From positions 310,001 through 374,000 of the forward strand of contig JAVHZZ010000061.1 of assembly GCA_036250195.1 (NCBI GenBank): 64,000 nucleotides of DNA, given 5' to 3'. A model generated the notes under the pieces. The model did not search any database and was not told the DNA's origin. It saw only the letters and a program-made list of their open reading frames with translations. Both the position numbers and the translations under genes were made by a program. Origin of the DNA: Mixophyes australis. Lineage: Eukaryota; Chordata; Amphibia; Anura; Limnodynastidae. Position 1 is the stretch's first letter. Each line of letters opens with the position of its first letter. This document shows, in pieces, positions 52,703 through 63,229 of the stretch.

Positions 52703-53386
52703 TCAAGGGTGGGAATGCTCTGGACCAGCTGCACGCATAATCCTGTGACCAAAGCTTGCATCAGCCGATGCAAAACCCTGAAGTCTATAAAATCTTGTGA
52801 ATGTGTGGACGGAAGACCAAGTCGCTGCTCTACACAACTGTTCTGCCGACGCGCCGTGCCTAGCCGCCCAGGAGGCACCCACTGCCCTAGTAGAATGTGC
52901 CCTTAAAGTCTGCGGAACGGCTAGAGAAGCTAAAACATAAGCCTCATGAATCGTGGACGTAATCCACCGAGCAATTGACTGCTTTGAAGCAGGCCAGCCT
53001 CTTTTATTGGCGTCATATAAAACCAAAAGATCTCTGGTCTTTCTAACCTGCGCTGTACGATCTACATAAATTTGTAGAGCTCGCACCACATCCAAGTACT
53101 GCATAGACCCTTCTGAAGAGTCCCTCTTTGCCTTAAAAGCCGGGACAACAATTTCCAGATTTAGGTGGAATGTAGAAACCACTTTAGGAACAAAAGACGG
53201 CTTGGTCCGAAGGACTGCCCTGTGTGCGTGAAAAATAAGAAAAGGAGGGTCACAGCGAAGTGCCCCAAGCTCAGACACTCTTCGTGCTGAAGCTATGGCC
53301 AACAAAAACACTGTCTTCCACATAAGATACCGTAAGTCAACAGACTGTAAAGGCTCAAACGGATCGTCCCCAGGAGCTTCATGCAA
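52703..53386 (-). pseudogene. DIRS1 tyrosine recombinase
   Basis: An open frame of 227 codons. It has the first catalytic Arg in SARRVSELGAL, the His-x-x-Arg pair in HSTRAVGASWA, and the nucleophile Tyr in TFTRFYRLQG. The N-terminal DNA-binding part is missing: the frame joins RT-like sequence upstream near 53,390. The enzyme would insert the circular intermediate, and the catalytic residues appear intact. It overlaps the RT frame by about 90 nt, probably because of the internal deletion. Confidence 0.85.
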
Positions 53387-53976
53387 CTGAGAACAGAGAC
53401 ACTCCTCTTCCTCAGCAAGGCTCTGGTCTTTGACTGCAAAGCTAAGACTTTTTCTGCTGGGAGATAAACTATCAGAGACTGAGTATCAAAAAGACCCAAG
53501 AATTGCATCTGCTGAGTTGGCACCAGCGATGACTTGGGTAAATTCAACACCCAACCGTGACTCTGAAGAAACTGCATAACAGTCTGAATCTGTTGGGATA
53601 AAAGGACCGCAGACAGTGCCTTCAACAGAAGGTCGTCTAGGTAAGGGACAATTGTTATGCCCTTCTGGCGCAATAGACCGGCCATGACTGCCATGGTCTT
53701 AGTAAAGACTCTGGGAGCGGTAGCCAGGCCGAAGGGGAGTTCCCTGAACTGAAAGTGCGCCTTTCCTACTGCGAACCGAAGGAGACTCTGGTGTCTTTCC
53801 CAGATCGGTACAAGTAGGTATGCTTCCTTGATGTCTAATGATGCCAAAAACTCCCCTTTTTCTATCCCTGCTATCACAGAGCGAAGGGATTCCATGCGAA
53901 ATCTTTGAATCTTCAGCTGCTTGTTCAGAGACCGAAGATTCGGGATGGGCCGGAAGGATGCGTCTGGTTTTGGCAC
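53293..53976 (-). pseudogene. DIRS1 reverse transcriptase, main part
   Basis: Starts in the fingers (VPKPDASFRPIPNLRSLNK in continuous reading) and has ASLDIKEAYLLVP (first catalytic Asp), FRELPFGLATAPRVFTK, and the YLDD box in IVPYLDDLLLKA. It goes on through LPKSSLVPTQQMQFLG to the thumb and then ends out of frame. RNase H is absent. The N-terminal RT segment (LLQFRDRWWKSTTDLWVQGV, about 54,130-54,200) is in another frame, so there is a frame break near 54,015. Confidence 0.85.
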
Positions 53977-54236
53977 CAGGAAGAGGTTTGAGTAAAAACC
54001 TCGCCCCCTTTCTAGAGGAGGGACCTGAACTATTACTTGAGCAGAAAGGAGCTTTTGTATGGCTTCCTAAAGTGCTACACGTCTGCGGGGGCAAGAGGGG
54101 AGAGGAGTGGGCTAGATCTATGACGTAGCCCCGGGACACAACTCCTTGAACCCAGAGATCCGTCGTGGATTTCCACCACCGATCCCTGAATTGAAGAAGA
54201 CGTGCCCCCACCTGATGCTCCCCCTGAAGAACTATG

Positions 54237-54908
54237 TCACGCGGAGGGCTTGTCTGCTGGACGAGCAGAACCTCTCCTTGCTGTACCTCTAGCTCCTCTG
54301 CCTCTAATGGCCGATGATCTAGACGCTGAGGAATACCCTCTATTAAAGGCACCCCCTCGGGAAAAGGTCCGAAAGGAACGAAATCTACCCTGACGGGGCC
54401 TGTTTGAAACCGTGGGTAGAGCAGTACTCTTACCTCCCGTGGTCTCCTGAATAACCCTTTCGAGCTCCGCCCCGAATAGAGTTTGTCCATCAAAGGGTAA
54501 ATTCTCTAAAGCTTTCTTAGAGTCTGCGTCCACCGACCACGTCCGTAACCATAGACGACGAGCTGCTACAGTAAGAGCCGAGCCCTTGGCATTTACCGAA
54601 ACTGCATCCATGGCAGCGTTCCCTACGTACTCCGAAGTTTCTAGTACATGTTGTGCTAGATCTACTAGCTCTGTACGCGGAGTGTTATCTCTAAGGCCCT
54701 TAATCAAAGCCTCCATCCATAACTGTACAGCCTTGTTGGCCCATGCTATAGCCATATTAGGCCTAAACAAACTTCCCACAGCGGTATAAGCTGAGCGAAG
54801 AGCCAGATCACACTTCTTATCAGTGTAATCCTTAAGGGTTATACGCTCTTGGACCAGGATAGCTGAAGATGAAGCTAACCGGGCTACCGGTGTGTCCACC
54901 CTAGGCAA
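54237..54908 (-). pseudogene. DIRS1 gag, C-terminal part
   Basis: About 223 codons. A helical region (LALRSAYTAVGSLFRPNMAI, AVQLWMEALIKG) is followed by an Arg/Gly/Ser-rich basic tail (RPRQGRFRSFRTFSRGG, RGRGARGTARRGSARP), likely for RNA binding. It is the continuation of the protein starting at 55,653. The junction at 54,908-54,955 contains a 4-nt duplication (TAAG) that makes a stop and a TAG in place of a probable Trp codon. Confidence 0.75.
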
Positions 54909-54954
54909 AGTCTTCTATTTTACTGTGTCCTCAGGAGGCAGAGGATAAAGAGAC

Positions 54955-55653
54955 TTACTTTCCCGGCATCATAAACTGCTTAATTGGCTTGTGCCAAGCT
55001 TCAGAAATAATCTCCAACATTTCTGGAGAATGCGGGAAAATTGCTAACTGTGCCTTAGGTCTTTTAAATAAGGATATATCCTTAGGCGCTACGGGCTCCG
55101 GATCAGTTAACCCTAAGGCATGTCTGATTCCCCAAATAAGACTGTCCACGCTCGTGGAGCCAGAGTCAGAATCATAGATAGCATCCACTTCTGGGTCGAT
55201 ATCTACCTCACCTTCTTCGGCTGAGGAGCGATCAGAAAGCTGATCTATTTCCAGATCTGCATCAGTAATGGCTCTCTTACCCCTCTGGGAAATAGATACT
55301 AGCCTATCTTCCCCGTGGGTAGACCCTGCCTGTGATGTGGCATTCTCATCAGACTGGCTGCCTGCAAGTGTAAGTGGGGTAGTGTTGTCACGTACCTCTA
55401 TTGCCCGCAGCATCACAGCCGTCATTTTCTCCATAGCCGAAGAAAAAGACCTCATCCAGGGCGGTTCCACCATTGCAGAGGATCCCTCCTGGGCTGGGTT
55501 GTTTCGCCTCTGAGCGTCTGCAGTACAAGCTGCGCAAAGGGCGTTTCGGTCTGTGTGGCCAACAGAAAGTTTTGTGTTACATTTTGAACAGGCATAATAT
55601 ACTGCAGCAGGCACAGAAGTACCCTTGCCTTTAGATGTCCCCTTCTCCGCCAT
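54955..55653 (-). pseudogene. DIRS1 gag, N-terminal part
   Basis: Starts MAEKGTSKGKGTSVPAAVYY. A zinc-ribbon-like motif (CSKC, then CAAC 18 residues later) is followed by a Ser/Glu/Asp-rich region and a GIRHALGLTDPEPVAPKDIS segment. It ends at a premature stop after KQFMMPGK. Confidence 0.75.
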
Positions 55654-56620
55654 TGTTCTGCTTCTTAAAATAATTATTAAAAGAAATACAGACAATTTAA
55701 GACGACAAAATAGGAGAGTCCTGTGCTAGGAAGTCTCTGAAAGAGCACCACTCCAAATAATACAAAAGACCGTTATAGTACTGTCTGTGAAAATTCCTTT
55801 TACATGAAATAACTCACAAGACCATATAACCACATATATACACTCCCCAAATGCTCCTCTAATCATACAAGCCTGTAGCGATTAGGGCATATAAGGATAT
55901 CACCGGAGGAGAGGCAGAGCAGAGGAATCTACAGACAGAGCTGCACGCTTTCAGCAGTGACCTTCTCTTCACCCCCGCCGTTCACCGCGCGGGAAGACCA
56001 GATCCAGGAAGCTGCAATAACACTCCTCCCCTTCCTGGCTCTGCCTCTGTAAAACAAAACTCACTGGCCCCATCCTCCAATGGCCGCCTAGGAGAGTCTA
56101 ATGGCGCGCTATTCAGATTTTATGCCCAGCTCAGCGCGCTCCTAACTGCAGCCGACTCACCTCTCCCGAGTGTGACCGCTGATTCTGTCCCCCAATATGC
56201 TCGTTCTGTCTAGGGAGAGCGGGGACCTGTCGGCAAGAGGATCACGGCAGGGGGGGGGGGGGAGAGGCTGATACAGCTTCACTCCCCTGCCGCTGCTAGA
56301 CACATACAAGTTGCACTAAAACACCGTTCTGTGTCCCTTCTGAATATTTTCACCTTCCACTTAGACCAATAAACCTAACTAATGGCCCCTTAGAATAAAT
56401 GCCGGCAGAGGTGCTGGTAGAAATGAGCGCTAGGCTTCATTTACCTGCGCTGGGATCCAGAGTGAGCAGAGCTGAGTCCTACTCACTCTGCTGGGTCTTG
56501 CCTGGGATCCCGCGCTGCACCTGAATAGAATAAAAAATAAAAACATGTAATCCTACTGCTAGACAAAGTATAGGCAGGAGCCTATACTCCAGTGACCGAA
56601 CTCTAAGTCACTTAAAAAAA
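55654..56620 (-). other. DIRS1 leader region
   Basis: Non-coding sequence between the right inverted repeat and gag. Contains a G13 run near 56,250-56,262. Confidence 0.6.
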
Positions 56621-56735
56621 CTAAGGATCTCTCTGGAGAGGAGGTGCATAGCAGGGGAGGAGTCCAAAGATTTAACAGTTAAAGTGATAAGAACTCCTGA
56701 GCCCACTACTATACCCAATGTCTCGCAGTGTCCCC
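56621..56735. repeat. DIRS1 right inverted terminal repeat
   Basis: Complement of the left ITR; continues to the element end GGCAGGGAAGAGAAA at 56,754, which is represented in the ICR. Confidence 0.92.
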
Positions 56736-56754
56736 CAATGGCAGGGAAGAGAAA

Positions 56755-57543
56755 TTAGAATTTATAGAATGTAAGAAGCTGTCTCTGGTATGTGTACTGT
56801 CAGTGGCTTCACTAGGCAGGCACAAGATGGCTGATTATCTTCTGCTTAGTTATTTTCTGTATAGAGGAAGTGAATCTGCATGACACAGGGGGTTGGGTAG
56901 TGTTATGTGGCTGCGGGGGCTCACTGTACCATTATTAACCCTGGCACATCACTCATTAAAAATTTTCACTTGTGCAGTGCCAGAGGCTGGGAGACACTGT
57001 TACAAATGGAGCCCATCACTGACCAGGCTTGTAGAACAATCCCTGCACTAGTCTGACTTACTATAACGGGATCACTTTGAACAAGTCTTATTGCAAAGGT
57101 GAAATGAAAAGAGTCTATACTACTGAACTTTTATATTTCAGATCCCCATAAGATGGAGCAAAGTTTTGCACCCCTGTAGACACATCTTGACCCACTTAGC
57201 CATGGGCATACCATATAAATGAGAGCTTTTGTACAAAAATGACATCACAATATTGCATTTAGACCGTGGGACACATTTTTCAAGCTTCATAATCAATCCC
57301 CAATGGCAAAGTATTACAGATTACAGGATTATTATATGAACTCACACCTTCAATTAGAGAGTATGAACAAACATACTGTAACAGTGTCTCAGATCCCACA
57401 TTATATCTCCAACCCATTGCCAGAATTATATATTACTCAGTACCCAATATATCAAGGTAATCTTGTTTTAACTGTGTACAGCGTGGACCATATCTGGTAG
57501 ATAAAATAGTTCCACACATGAGTGATCACATTTTGTGTATAAA
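56755..57543. other. Unassigned stretch
   Basis: Between the DIRS1 element and the zinc-finger exon. Could include 3-prime UTR of the zinc-finger gene (minus strand). No other gene recognised. Confidence 0.5.
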
Positions 57544-58223
57544 CTATGTAAATATATTATGCTTAGTTGAATTTACATTAATAAAATCAACTGTTTTTAC
57601 AATATTAATTGATTTCTGTGTAAAACATTTCCCACATTCAGAACATGGAAACGGTTTCTCACCTGTGTGAGTTCTCTGATGTCTAATAAGTTTTGATTTC
57701 TGTACAAAACATTTCTCACACTCAGAACATGGAAATTGTGTCTCATCTGTGTGAGATCTCCGATGTTCAACAAGATTTGATTTATATACAAAACATTTCC
57801 CACACTCAGAACATTGGAATGGTTTCTCACCTGTGTGAGTTCTCTGATGTTCGACAAGCTTTGATTTATATGCAAAACATTTCCCACACTCAGAACATGT
57901 AAAAGGGTTCTCAGCTATGTGACTTTTCTGATGTTTATGAAGAGATAATTTAACTGTACAGCTTTTCCCACCCTCAGAACATCGAAATAATGTATCATCT
58001 GTATGAGCTGTACTATGTGTAACAATATCTATGTTATCAGGATTACATTCCTCATGATTAGAGAGTTCAGATGATTTATCTGCACTGTAAAGTATTGGAT
58101 ATATATTTAGGGTAATTGGGTTCTCTCCTGTAGAATCTTGAGTAATGTTGTTATCTTCCATTTCAAAATCTGTAGATAAAATCAGTTGCTCCCCCAAGAT
58201 ATTCTTGCGTTTACATCCATATG
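57544..58223 (-). CDS. Zinc-finger gene, exon 7 (finger exon)
   Basis: Preceded by the acceptor TTTATTTTACTTTCAG and starting with 2 nt of a codon, which matches the 1-nt overhang of exon 6. A linker of about 90 residues precedes the fingers. Finger 1 is degenerate (CSEGGKS, second Cys lost). Fingers 2-4 are intact ([57 protein letters not shown]). Finger 5 breaks off after CGKCFTQKS and ends at a stop at 57,544. Such proteins bind DNA and usually repress transcription. Only three complete fingers is few for this family. Confidence 0.85.
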
Positions 58224-58463
58224 CTGAAAGTAAAATAAATGTAAGGAAGGACATTGAGCTGCAGATTACAATACCCAAAATTTTCAAACTATGAGCGAGT
58301 TGTTCAGCTGTTTAATTTCAATTTGCAATTGACGAACACTTCATTACAATTATAAAAGCGCATTATCAAGCACATTGCTTAGATGCAGTCATAATTGGAA
58401 TTCTTGTAATGACTCAATAAACAAAATATATGACTCTTTACTGTAATACATTTTATTACTCAC

Positions 58464-58575
58464 CTGTGCCGATATCTGTAGGGATTTCCTCCTCCTTACA
58501 CTGCTGATCACCCCTCACATACGTCTCTTCCTCTCCCTCTATAATTTTTATTTTAATATCAGTCAGGATGTCATC
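58464..58575 (-). CDS. Zinc-finger gene, exon 6 (FAX box)
   Basis: 112 nt between the acceptor CTATTTAG and the donor GTGAGT. It begins in phase 0 and ends after one extra nt. It encodes DDILTDIKIKIIEG, then ETYVRGDQQCKEEEI, a finger-associated box known from frog zinc-finger proteins. It duplicates exon 4. Confidence 0.85.
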
Positions 58576-58599
58576 CTAAATAGCCCGCAAAAGAATGAT

Positions 58600-58829
58600 A
58601 ATTTTAAGTCAAGTTTTTTTATTGGTATTTCAAAACAGAACATAAAGAAAATAATTATTTTTGAATAAACGTGATAGATATAAATCACCGGGTGTGACAC
58701 ATTACATCAAAGATTAGTAAATTTCCAATACTTATGCAGGTATACAAAAACATACAGAATAATATCAAGACTGACAATAATACAGTATATATCAGATGGC
58801 ATGGGTCCCCATGGACTCATGGGCACCCC
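58600..58829 (-). repeat. Possible LINE 3-prime end
   Basis: An AT-rich segment starting with a T-run and TATTGGTATTTCAAAACAGA, resembling an inverted L1 tail inside the intron. Tentative. Confidence 0.35.
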
Positions 58830-59151
58830 TGATCATCATCATCATCTATTTCTTTATATTACGCCACTAATTACACAGCGCTGCACAGAGAACTCACTCA
58901 CATCAGTCCCTGCCCCATTGGAGCTTACAATCTAAATTCCCTAATATACACACAGACCAAGAGAGACTAAGGGCAATTTAATAGCAGCCAATTAACCTAC
59001 CAATATGTTTATGGAGTGTGGGAGGAAACCGGAGCACCCGGCGGAAACCCACGCAAACATGGGGAGAACATACAAACTCCACACAGATAAGGTCATGGTT
59101 GGAAATCAAACTCATGACCCCAGCCAGTGCTGTGAGGCAGAAGTGCTAACT
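58830..59151 (-). repeat. tRNA-derived SINE with LINE-type tail
   Basis: On the minus strand it reads GTTAGCACTTCTGCCTCACAG..., GTGTGGAGTTTGTATGTTCT, GTGGGTTTCCGCCGGGTGCT, and ends ...GCGTAATATAAAGAAATAGA with an ATGATGATG tail. It is the most complete copy of the SINE seen as fragments at 36.6-40.3 kb. Its A-box end is cut by the next repeat at 59,152. Confidence 0.75.
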
Positions 59152-59800
59152 GTTAGGAACCCCTCCAGCCAGTACAGCAAAACCCGGAGTCTGCTCCGAA
59201 AGTCCGGTGTTCACTGTTGGGACAGACTTGGCTGCAGACAGAGGGTTGTGAGATGTCCACTGGCTGGGGAGAACCCAGGAATAGAGTTACAGAGGCCGTA
59301 GAGTAGGAAGTGCAGGAGCGAGTCCAGTGAGACACCGAGTGGATGGTGTCAAGACTGATATATCACTCATTGCCACTGGAATAAATAAGGAACAGTTGAT
59401 AGAGAAGTCCCCTGATCCACAACAATTTCTGTACCGGTACTTGTCCGGAAAGGAACGGAACTTACAGTGATAGGTAAAGATGATGAAACTGAACGTAGGC
59501 AGTAGCCAAGGGTAACTACAACCCACAGTACCGGTGAGAGTCTAGAGATTTTAGGGAAATAGTTCTTAGGCGATTGCCAGGGGTAACTGCAACCCTCAGT
59601 ACCGGTGAGAGTACGGAGATTTAGGGGTACAGTTCTTAGGCGATTGCCGGGGGTAACTGCAACCCTCAGTACCGGTGAGAGTACGGAGATTTAGGGGTAC
59701 AGTTCTTAGGCAGTTGCCAAAGGCAAGAGGGGGCTGGACTGTTTCTGCATTATCCACAAAGAACTCTTCCCACAAGGCAACCAGATCAGGTCCCTTGCCC
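59152..59800 (+). mobile_element. Possible truncated LTR with 70-bp minisatellite
   Basis: Starts TGTTAGGAACCCCTCCAGCC, a common Gypsy LTR start, exactly where the SINE is interrupted. At 59,510, 59,581 and 59,651 a unit of 70-71 bp (GGTAACTGCAACCCTCAGTA, CCGGTGAGAGTACGGAG) repeats three times; the last two are nearly identical. No right terminus was identified. Confidence 0.45.
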
Positions 59801-59829
59801 ATTAAAGGTAACTAAAAGGGTTCAGTTTC

Positions 59830-60640
59830 CAGAAAGATTGACCCCCTGGTAATGGCAAAGTCTACAGACAATATAAGAGGGGAATGGTCGCAGAGTTGTA
59901 TCAGTCTTTCTAATGTAAGATTTTGGCTATGAAGGCACGGGGAGGTGCCCCGGGTGGAGCCGCCTAAGAAGGGATGCGATGAGCTTGCTCCACTGCGAAC
60001 TGAGCCGTAAAGGAATCCTTCCCAAAAGCTTGAATTAACCATTTCTCCAAGAAACATTCAGTACCAGGCCCCTCCACTTATTCAGGTAACCCCACAAAAC
60101 GAGTATTATTGCATCAGAGACTCCCCTCACTATAAGAAAGCGTCTGCTTACATGCCAACATCTGAGCTTCCAAATTATCAATTTGACCCTTCATAGGTGC
60201 TGTAGCATCTTCTAGAGTCTCCGCTTCAGCCACTCACTATTGGATTTGTTGCATATCATGTCTGAAAAGGGAAAGGTCGGCCAGCTGTAGAAGCTGCTGC
60301 AATGTGACCTCAGGGTAAGTAGGTGAGGTTGGTGCATTAGGAACAGTGGTAGTTTGGGAGGGCACACATAATGGAGTTTCTCCAGAACTGTCAGTGGGTG
60401 TAGAGGAATAGGCAAACCGGTCAAGCCATCCGGACAGAGCAGCATGATCATATAACGAGGAAAATACATCCCAATATAGAGGAATGGGTATAATAATAGT
60501 GTTGTATTTCATGGATAAACACTTGTATGAAAGTCTTACCATGAAAGTACCCAAGGCAGGATCATAGAACAGAGTCAAGATAGTATAGACACCACTTCTA
60601 AAAGGCAAACTGGATAATCCAGATATGGGAATGAGGTTCA
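59830..60640 (-). pseudogene. Decayed L1 ORF1-like sequence
   Basis: Minus-strand pieces LQQLLQLADLSLFRHDMQQI (coiled-coil region), QIDNLEAQMLACKQTLSYSE, then CFLGEMVNSSFW and SHPFLGGSTRGTSPCLHSQN. Their order resembles the coiled coil and RNA-binding middle domain of vertebrate L1 ORF1, with stops between. It lies in the intron of the zinc-finger gene. Assignment is by pattern only. Confidence 0.45.
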
Positions 60641-61555
60641 ATAAATAAGCTAATGACTGTCCCAGAGGAGTAATATATATTAGATGTCAAGTGCCAGGAT
60701 GTTATCACAGCACAAACAGGCAAGATAGCATAAGTCAAATTACAGCCACTGTGTGAGGTACCTGCATGCACTCAGAGCCTGAGGCCCAGCTGTTGGGGAT
60801 CCAATCTGTATCTCAGGATGGAAGGCTGACTTGGAGCAACAGAACTGTGCAGCATGAGGACAAATCGCCGCTCTCTATGGTGGAAAATAGGGCACTACCA
60901 AGACGTCAGCCCAGATTACAGGACAGGAACAGAAAATGTCCGTCCCCAGCTCCCAGGGCAGAGGTGTATAGTCTACAGCATTGTCATGTACTCGAGTCAC
61001 ACACAGTAAAGGGAAGAGCCTGAGCAAGTGTCGGCACCCGACGACCTGACAGTGATGGGTAAGTATGGTGATCTGTCTCACCACAGCAGGGGTCCCTGGG
61101 GTGTCCGCACCAACAGTCAGCGCCGGCAGCACGGAGAGGCAGAAGCGCTGTCCACCAAGGAGTCAGGCTGCAGCGGGTCCGCTCAGATAGCAGCCTCCGC
61201 ACACCAGGCTGGGGTCTCGAAGAGCAGCGCGGCAGCCGCGGATCAGGAGAAGTACCCCAGAGGATGCCAAGAGGGGTAAGTAAGCTCCAGGACTAGACAG
61301 AGTCCAAATAAACCAGCAAACTCAAAATGGAGGATAAATGCAGGAATTTTAGGATGGAGAACGTAGCAAGCATACTTGTACTCCATGCATGTCCAGGACA
61401 CGACCCCTTTAAGAATATTATATTAAATAATATCTGATTTAATAATGTGAGATGAAACAGAAGAATATGAGAGTATAAGATCCACGCTGTTTTTTACAGA
61501 TAATATAATAAAATCACTTTGGCATTTAGGTATTTGGCAAGACCCTAAAATGTCA
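60641..61555. other. Intron remainder
   Basis: The part at 61,000-61,280 is GC-richer (CAGCGCCGGCAGCACGGAG) and may be the L1 5-prime UTR, since it lies upstream of the ORF1-like piece on the minus strand. No host exon recognised. Confidence 0.4.
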
Positions 61556-61560
61556 TCTAC

Positions 61561-61625
61561 CTGAAACTCCTGTGAATAAAGAGGACGGAGATATCTCTCT
61601 GGGGTATTTCTGTTACTGGATCCAT
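61561..61625 (-). CDS. Zinc-finger gene, exon 5 (duplicate of exon 3)
   Basis: 65 nt between TTTCCTACAG and donor GTAGAT. It starts with 2 nt of a codon and ends in phase 0. It encodes (D)GSSNRNTPERYLRPLYSQ, then EFQ. Same box as exon 3. Confidence 0.82.
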
Positions 61626-61710
61626 CTGTAGGAAACACACAGTGACTGATTACATTGTTTATACAAGGAGAATATGTGACTCTTGTCTGTAATAAGTGTT
61701 TATTACTCAC

Positions 61711-61810
61711 CTATGCTGATTTCCTCCTCCTTACACTGCTGATCACCCCTCACATACGTCTCTTTCCTTCCCTCTATAAATTCTAATTTAATACCAGTCA
61801 TGACGTCATC
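61711..61810 (-). CDS. Zinc-finger gene, exon 4 (FAX box)
   Basis: 100 nt between CTGTTTAG and donor GTGAGT. Phase 0 start, one-nt end. It encodes DDVMTGIKLEFIEGRKETYV, then RGDQQCKEEEI. Duplicate of exon 6. Confidence 0.83.
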
Positions 61811-61978
61811 CTAAACAGCCCACAAAACAATACAAATATATTTAATAATAACTGATTTAATAATTTATGATGAGACAGAGGAATGTCAGTGTATATGATC
61901 CACACAAGTATTTTTTTTACAGATCATATATTGGGAAATTCACTTAGGTATTTGGCGAGACCCTAAAATGTCACCTAC

Positions 61979-62067
61979 CTGTGGAATACTGTGATTTTCC
62001 TCTGTACAATCCTGTGAATAAAGAGGACACGGACATCTCTCTGTGGTATTTGTGTTACTGGATCCAT
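61979..62067 (-). CDS. Zinc-finger gene, exon 3
   Basis: 89 nt between TTTCCTACAG and donor GTAGGT. It starts with 2 nt of a codon, completing the Asp split with exon 2, and ends in phase 0. It encodes (D)GSSNTNTTERCPCPLYSQ, then DCTEENHSIPQ. Confidence 0.83.
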
Positions 62068-62184
62068 CTGTAGGAAACATACACTGAGTGAATACATTGT
62101 TTATATGTGATTCTCAGATGATGTGTATCTAGGTGGCCTTCAAAACTGTTCTCTCCCCTACAATAAATGAAAATCTCCTCTTAC

Positions 62185-62308
62185 CCAGTGATTTGAGAAT
62201 CCAGTGATTCTCCATCATTACGTCTTTGAAAAGACTCTTCTGCAATCTTAAATACGTCCACTCCTGCATGGATAAATAGACAGTGACATCCCAACACTTT
62301 ATAGGAAC
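62185..62308 (-). CDS. Zinc-finger gene, exon 2 (KRAB A-like box)
   Basis: 124 nt between the acceptor GGGTGTATTAG and donor GTAAGA. Phase 0 start, one-nt end. It encodes [35 protein letters not shown]. The [11 protein letters not shown]...L...FKDVMMENH pattern is that of a divergent KRAB A box, which in mammals recruits a TRIM28 corepressor; whether frog versions do so is uncertain. Confidence 0.85.
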
Positions 62309-62397
62309 CTAATACACCCAATGATACAGTCATCACGCAGACACATCCCCTGGTGTTACTGTATTATGTCACATTCCCAGCAGTCACCTCTCCAGTC

Positions 62398-62560
62398 ACC
62401 AGCGGAATGATCTTGTTGATCAGTTCCAGGATCTTCTAGTCATTGTTTCCCTCATATATCAGTGAGTGAGGTGGAGGAACCGTGATGGGACTCTGGGTCC
62501 TGCTCAATACTCCTGACACACTTGAGGGTGGCCCACCAAATCTCTTTATTACTACGGTGT
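62398..62560 (-). pseudogene. Zinc-finger gene, exon 1 with in-frame stop
   Basis: Ends at donor GTGACT in phase 0. It encodes RFGGPPSS, LSRTQSPITVPPPHSLIYEG, NND, then TAG (62,436-62,438) where relatives have Gln, then KILELINKIIPLVTGE. No ATG precedes this part in frame within the segment (Val replaces a likely start). Together with the damaged fingers this suggests the locus is a pseudogene or that translation starts downstream. Confidence 0.75.
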
Positions 62561-63225
62561 AATTCTGTGAAATGAATTGGATAAAAAGATAAATGAAGCT
62601 CCATGTATTTGGAATTTTTAGGAGTTAACTACAATACAATAATAGTATATTTTACAAATACAACCAATATCCTATATGTAACTGTTTCATATATACATGA
62701 AAGTAGAGTGTATATAGCATTTACATCTACTGCAGCTCAGTGGGCTCACCTATCACCCAAACCTTCAGTGGGTTCACCTTTAAAGACAAGTTTAAAGTGG
62801 GTTCTTGTAGTAGACAGAGGACTCAGAATGGCCAACCTACGGAAGATAATAGGAGAAGTAAGTGCTAGATACACTCTACTAGACAGTCCATATAGGAAAC
62901 ACTTACATGTAGGACAGGGGTTGGATTTGTAAAACTAGCCCTTCTTGTCCATTTTGCACATTTAAAAAGTCCAGGAAAGTGGAAACATTCTATAATCGTA
63001 AAACTTACAACTAAAAATATAGCAAAATCTGTAACTCATTTTAATCAGAGTTGGTATTTCAGCAGTTTGAACAGTGTAGTAAATCGTACAACTCCAGTGA
63101 GTAAAACATAACCTAGCACAGACCCGTTGGGGTTGCACTAATTTAAAAATCAAAATCCATTCCTAATTTTAATAAAGCATTCACTACGCTAATATTGAAA
63201 CTGAGGAAAAGACGCACAATCCATG
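62561..63225. other. Region upstream of the zinc-finger gene
   Basis: Would contain its promoter. No close match to the 872-bp promoter-like unit at 1.5-4.5 kb was seen. AT-rich, no other gene. Confidence 0.45.
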
Positions 63226-63229
63226 GCCT

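Larger units (their letters stand above)
52309..56754 (-). mobile_element. DIRS1-type retrotransposon, internally deleted
   Basis: About 4.45 kb. Inverted terminal repeats lie at 52,345-52,471 and 56,621-56,735, and an internal complementary region (ICR) at 52,588-52,686 joins the complements of both outermost ends, the defining DIRS1 architecture. The minus strand carries gag, RT and tyrosine recombinase. RNase H, the methyltransferase-like domain and the N-terminal part of the recombinase are missing between RT and YR, and each gene has at least one break. No target duplication is seen, as expected for recombinase-mediated insertion. Confidence 0.9.

Noticed and set aside
53838..54393. Plus-strand frames within the DIRS1 element
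   Set aside because: Antisense to gag and RT, with no recognisable domain.
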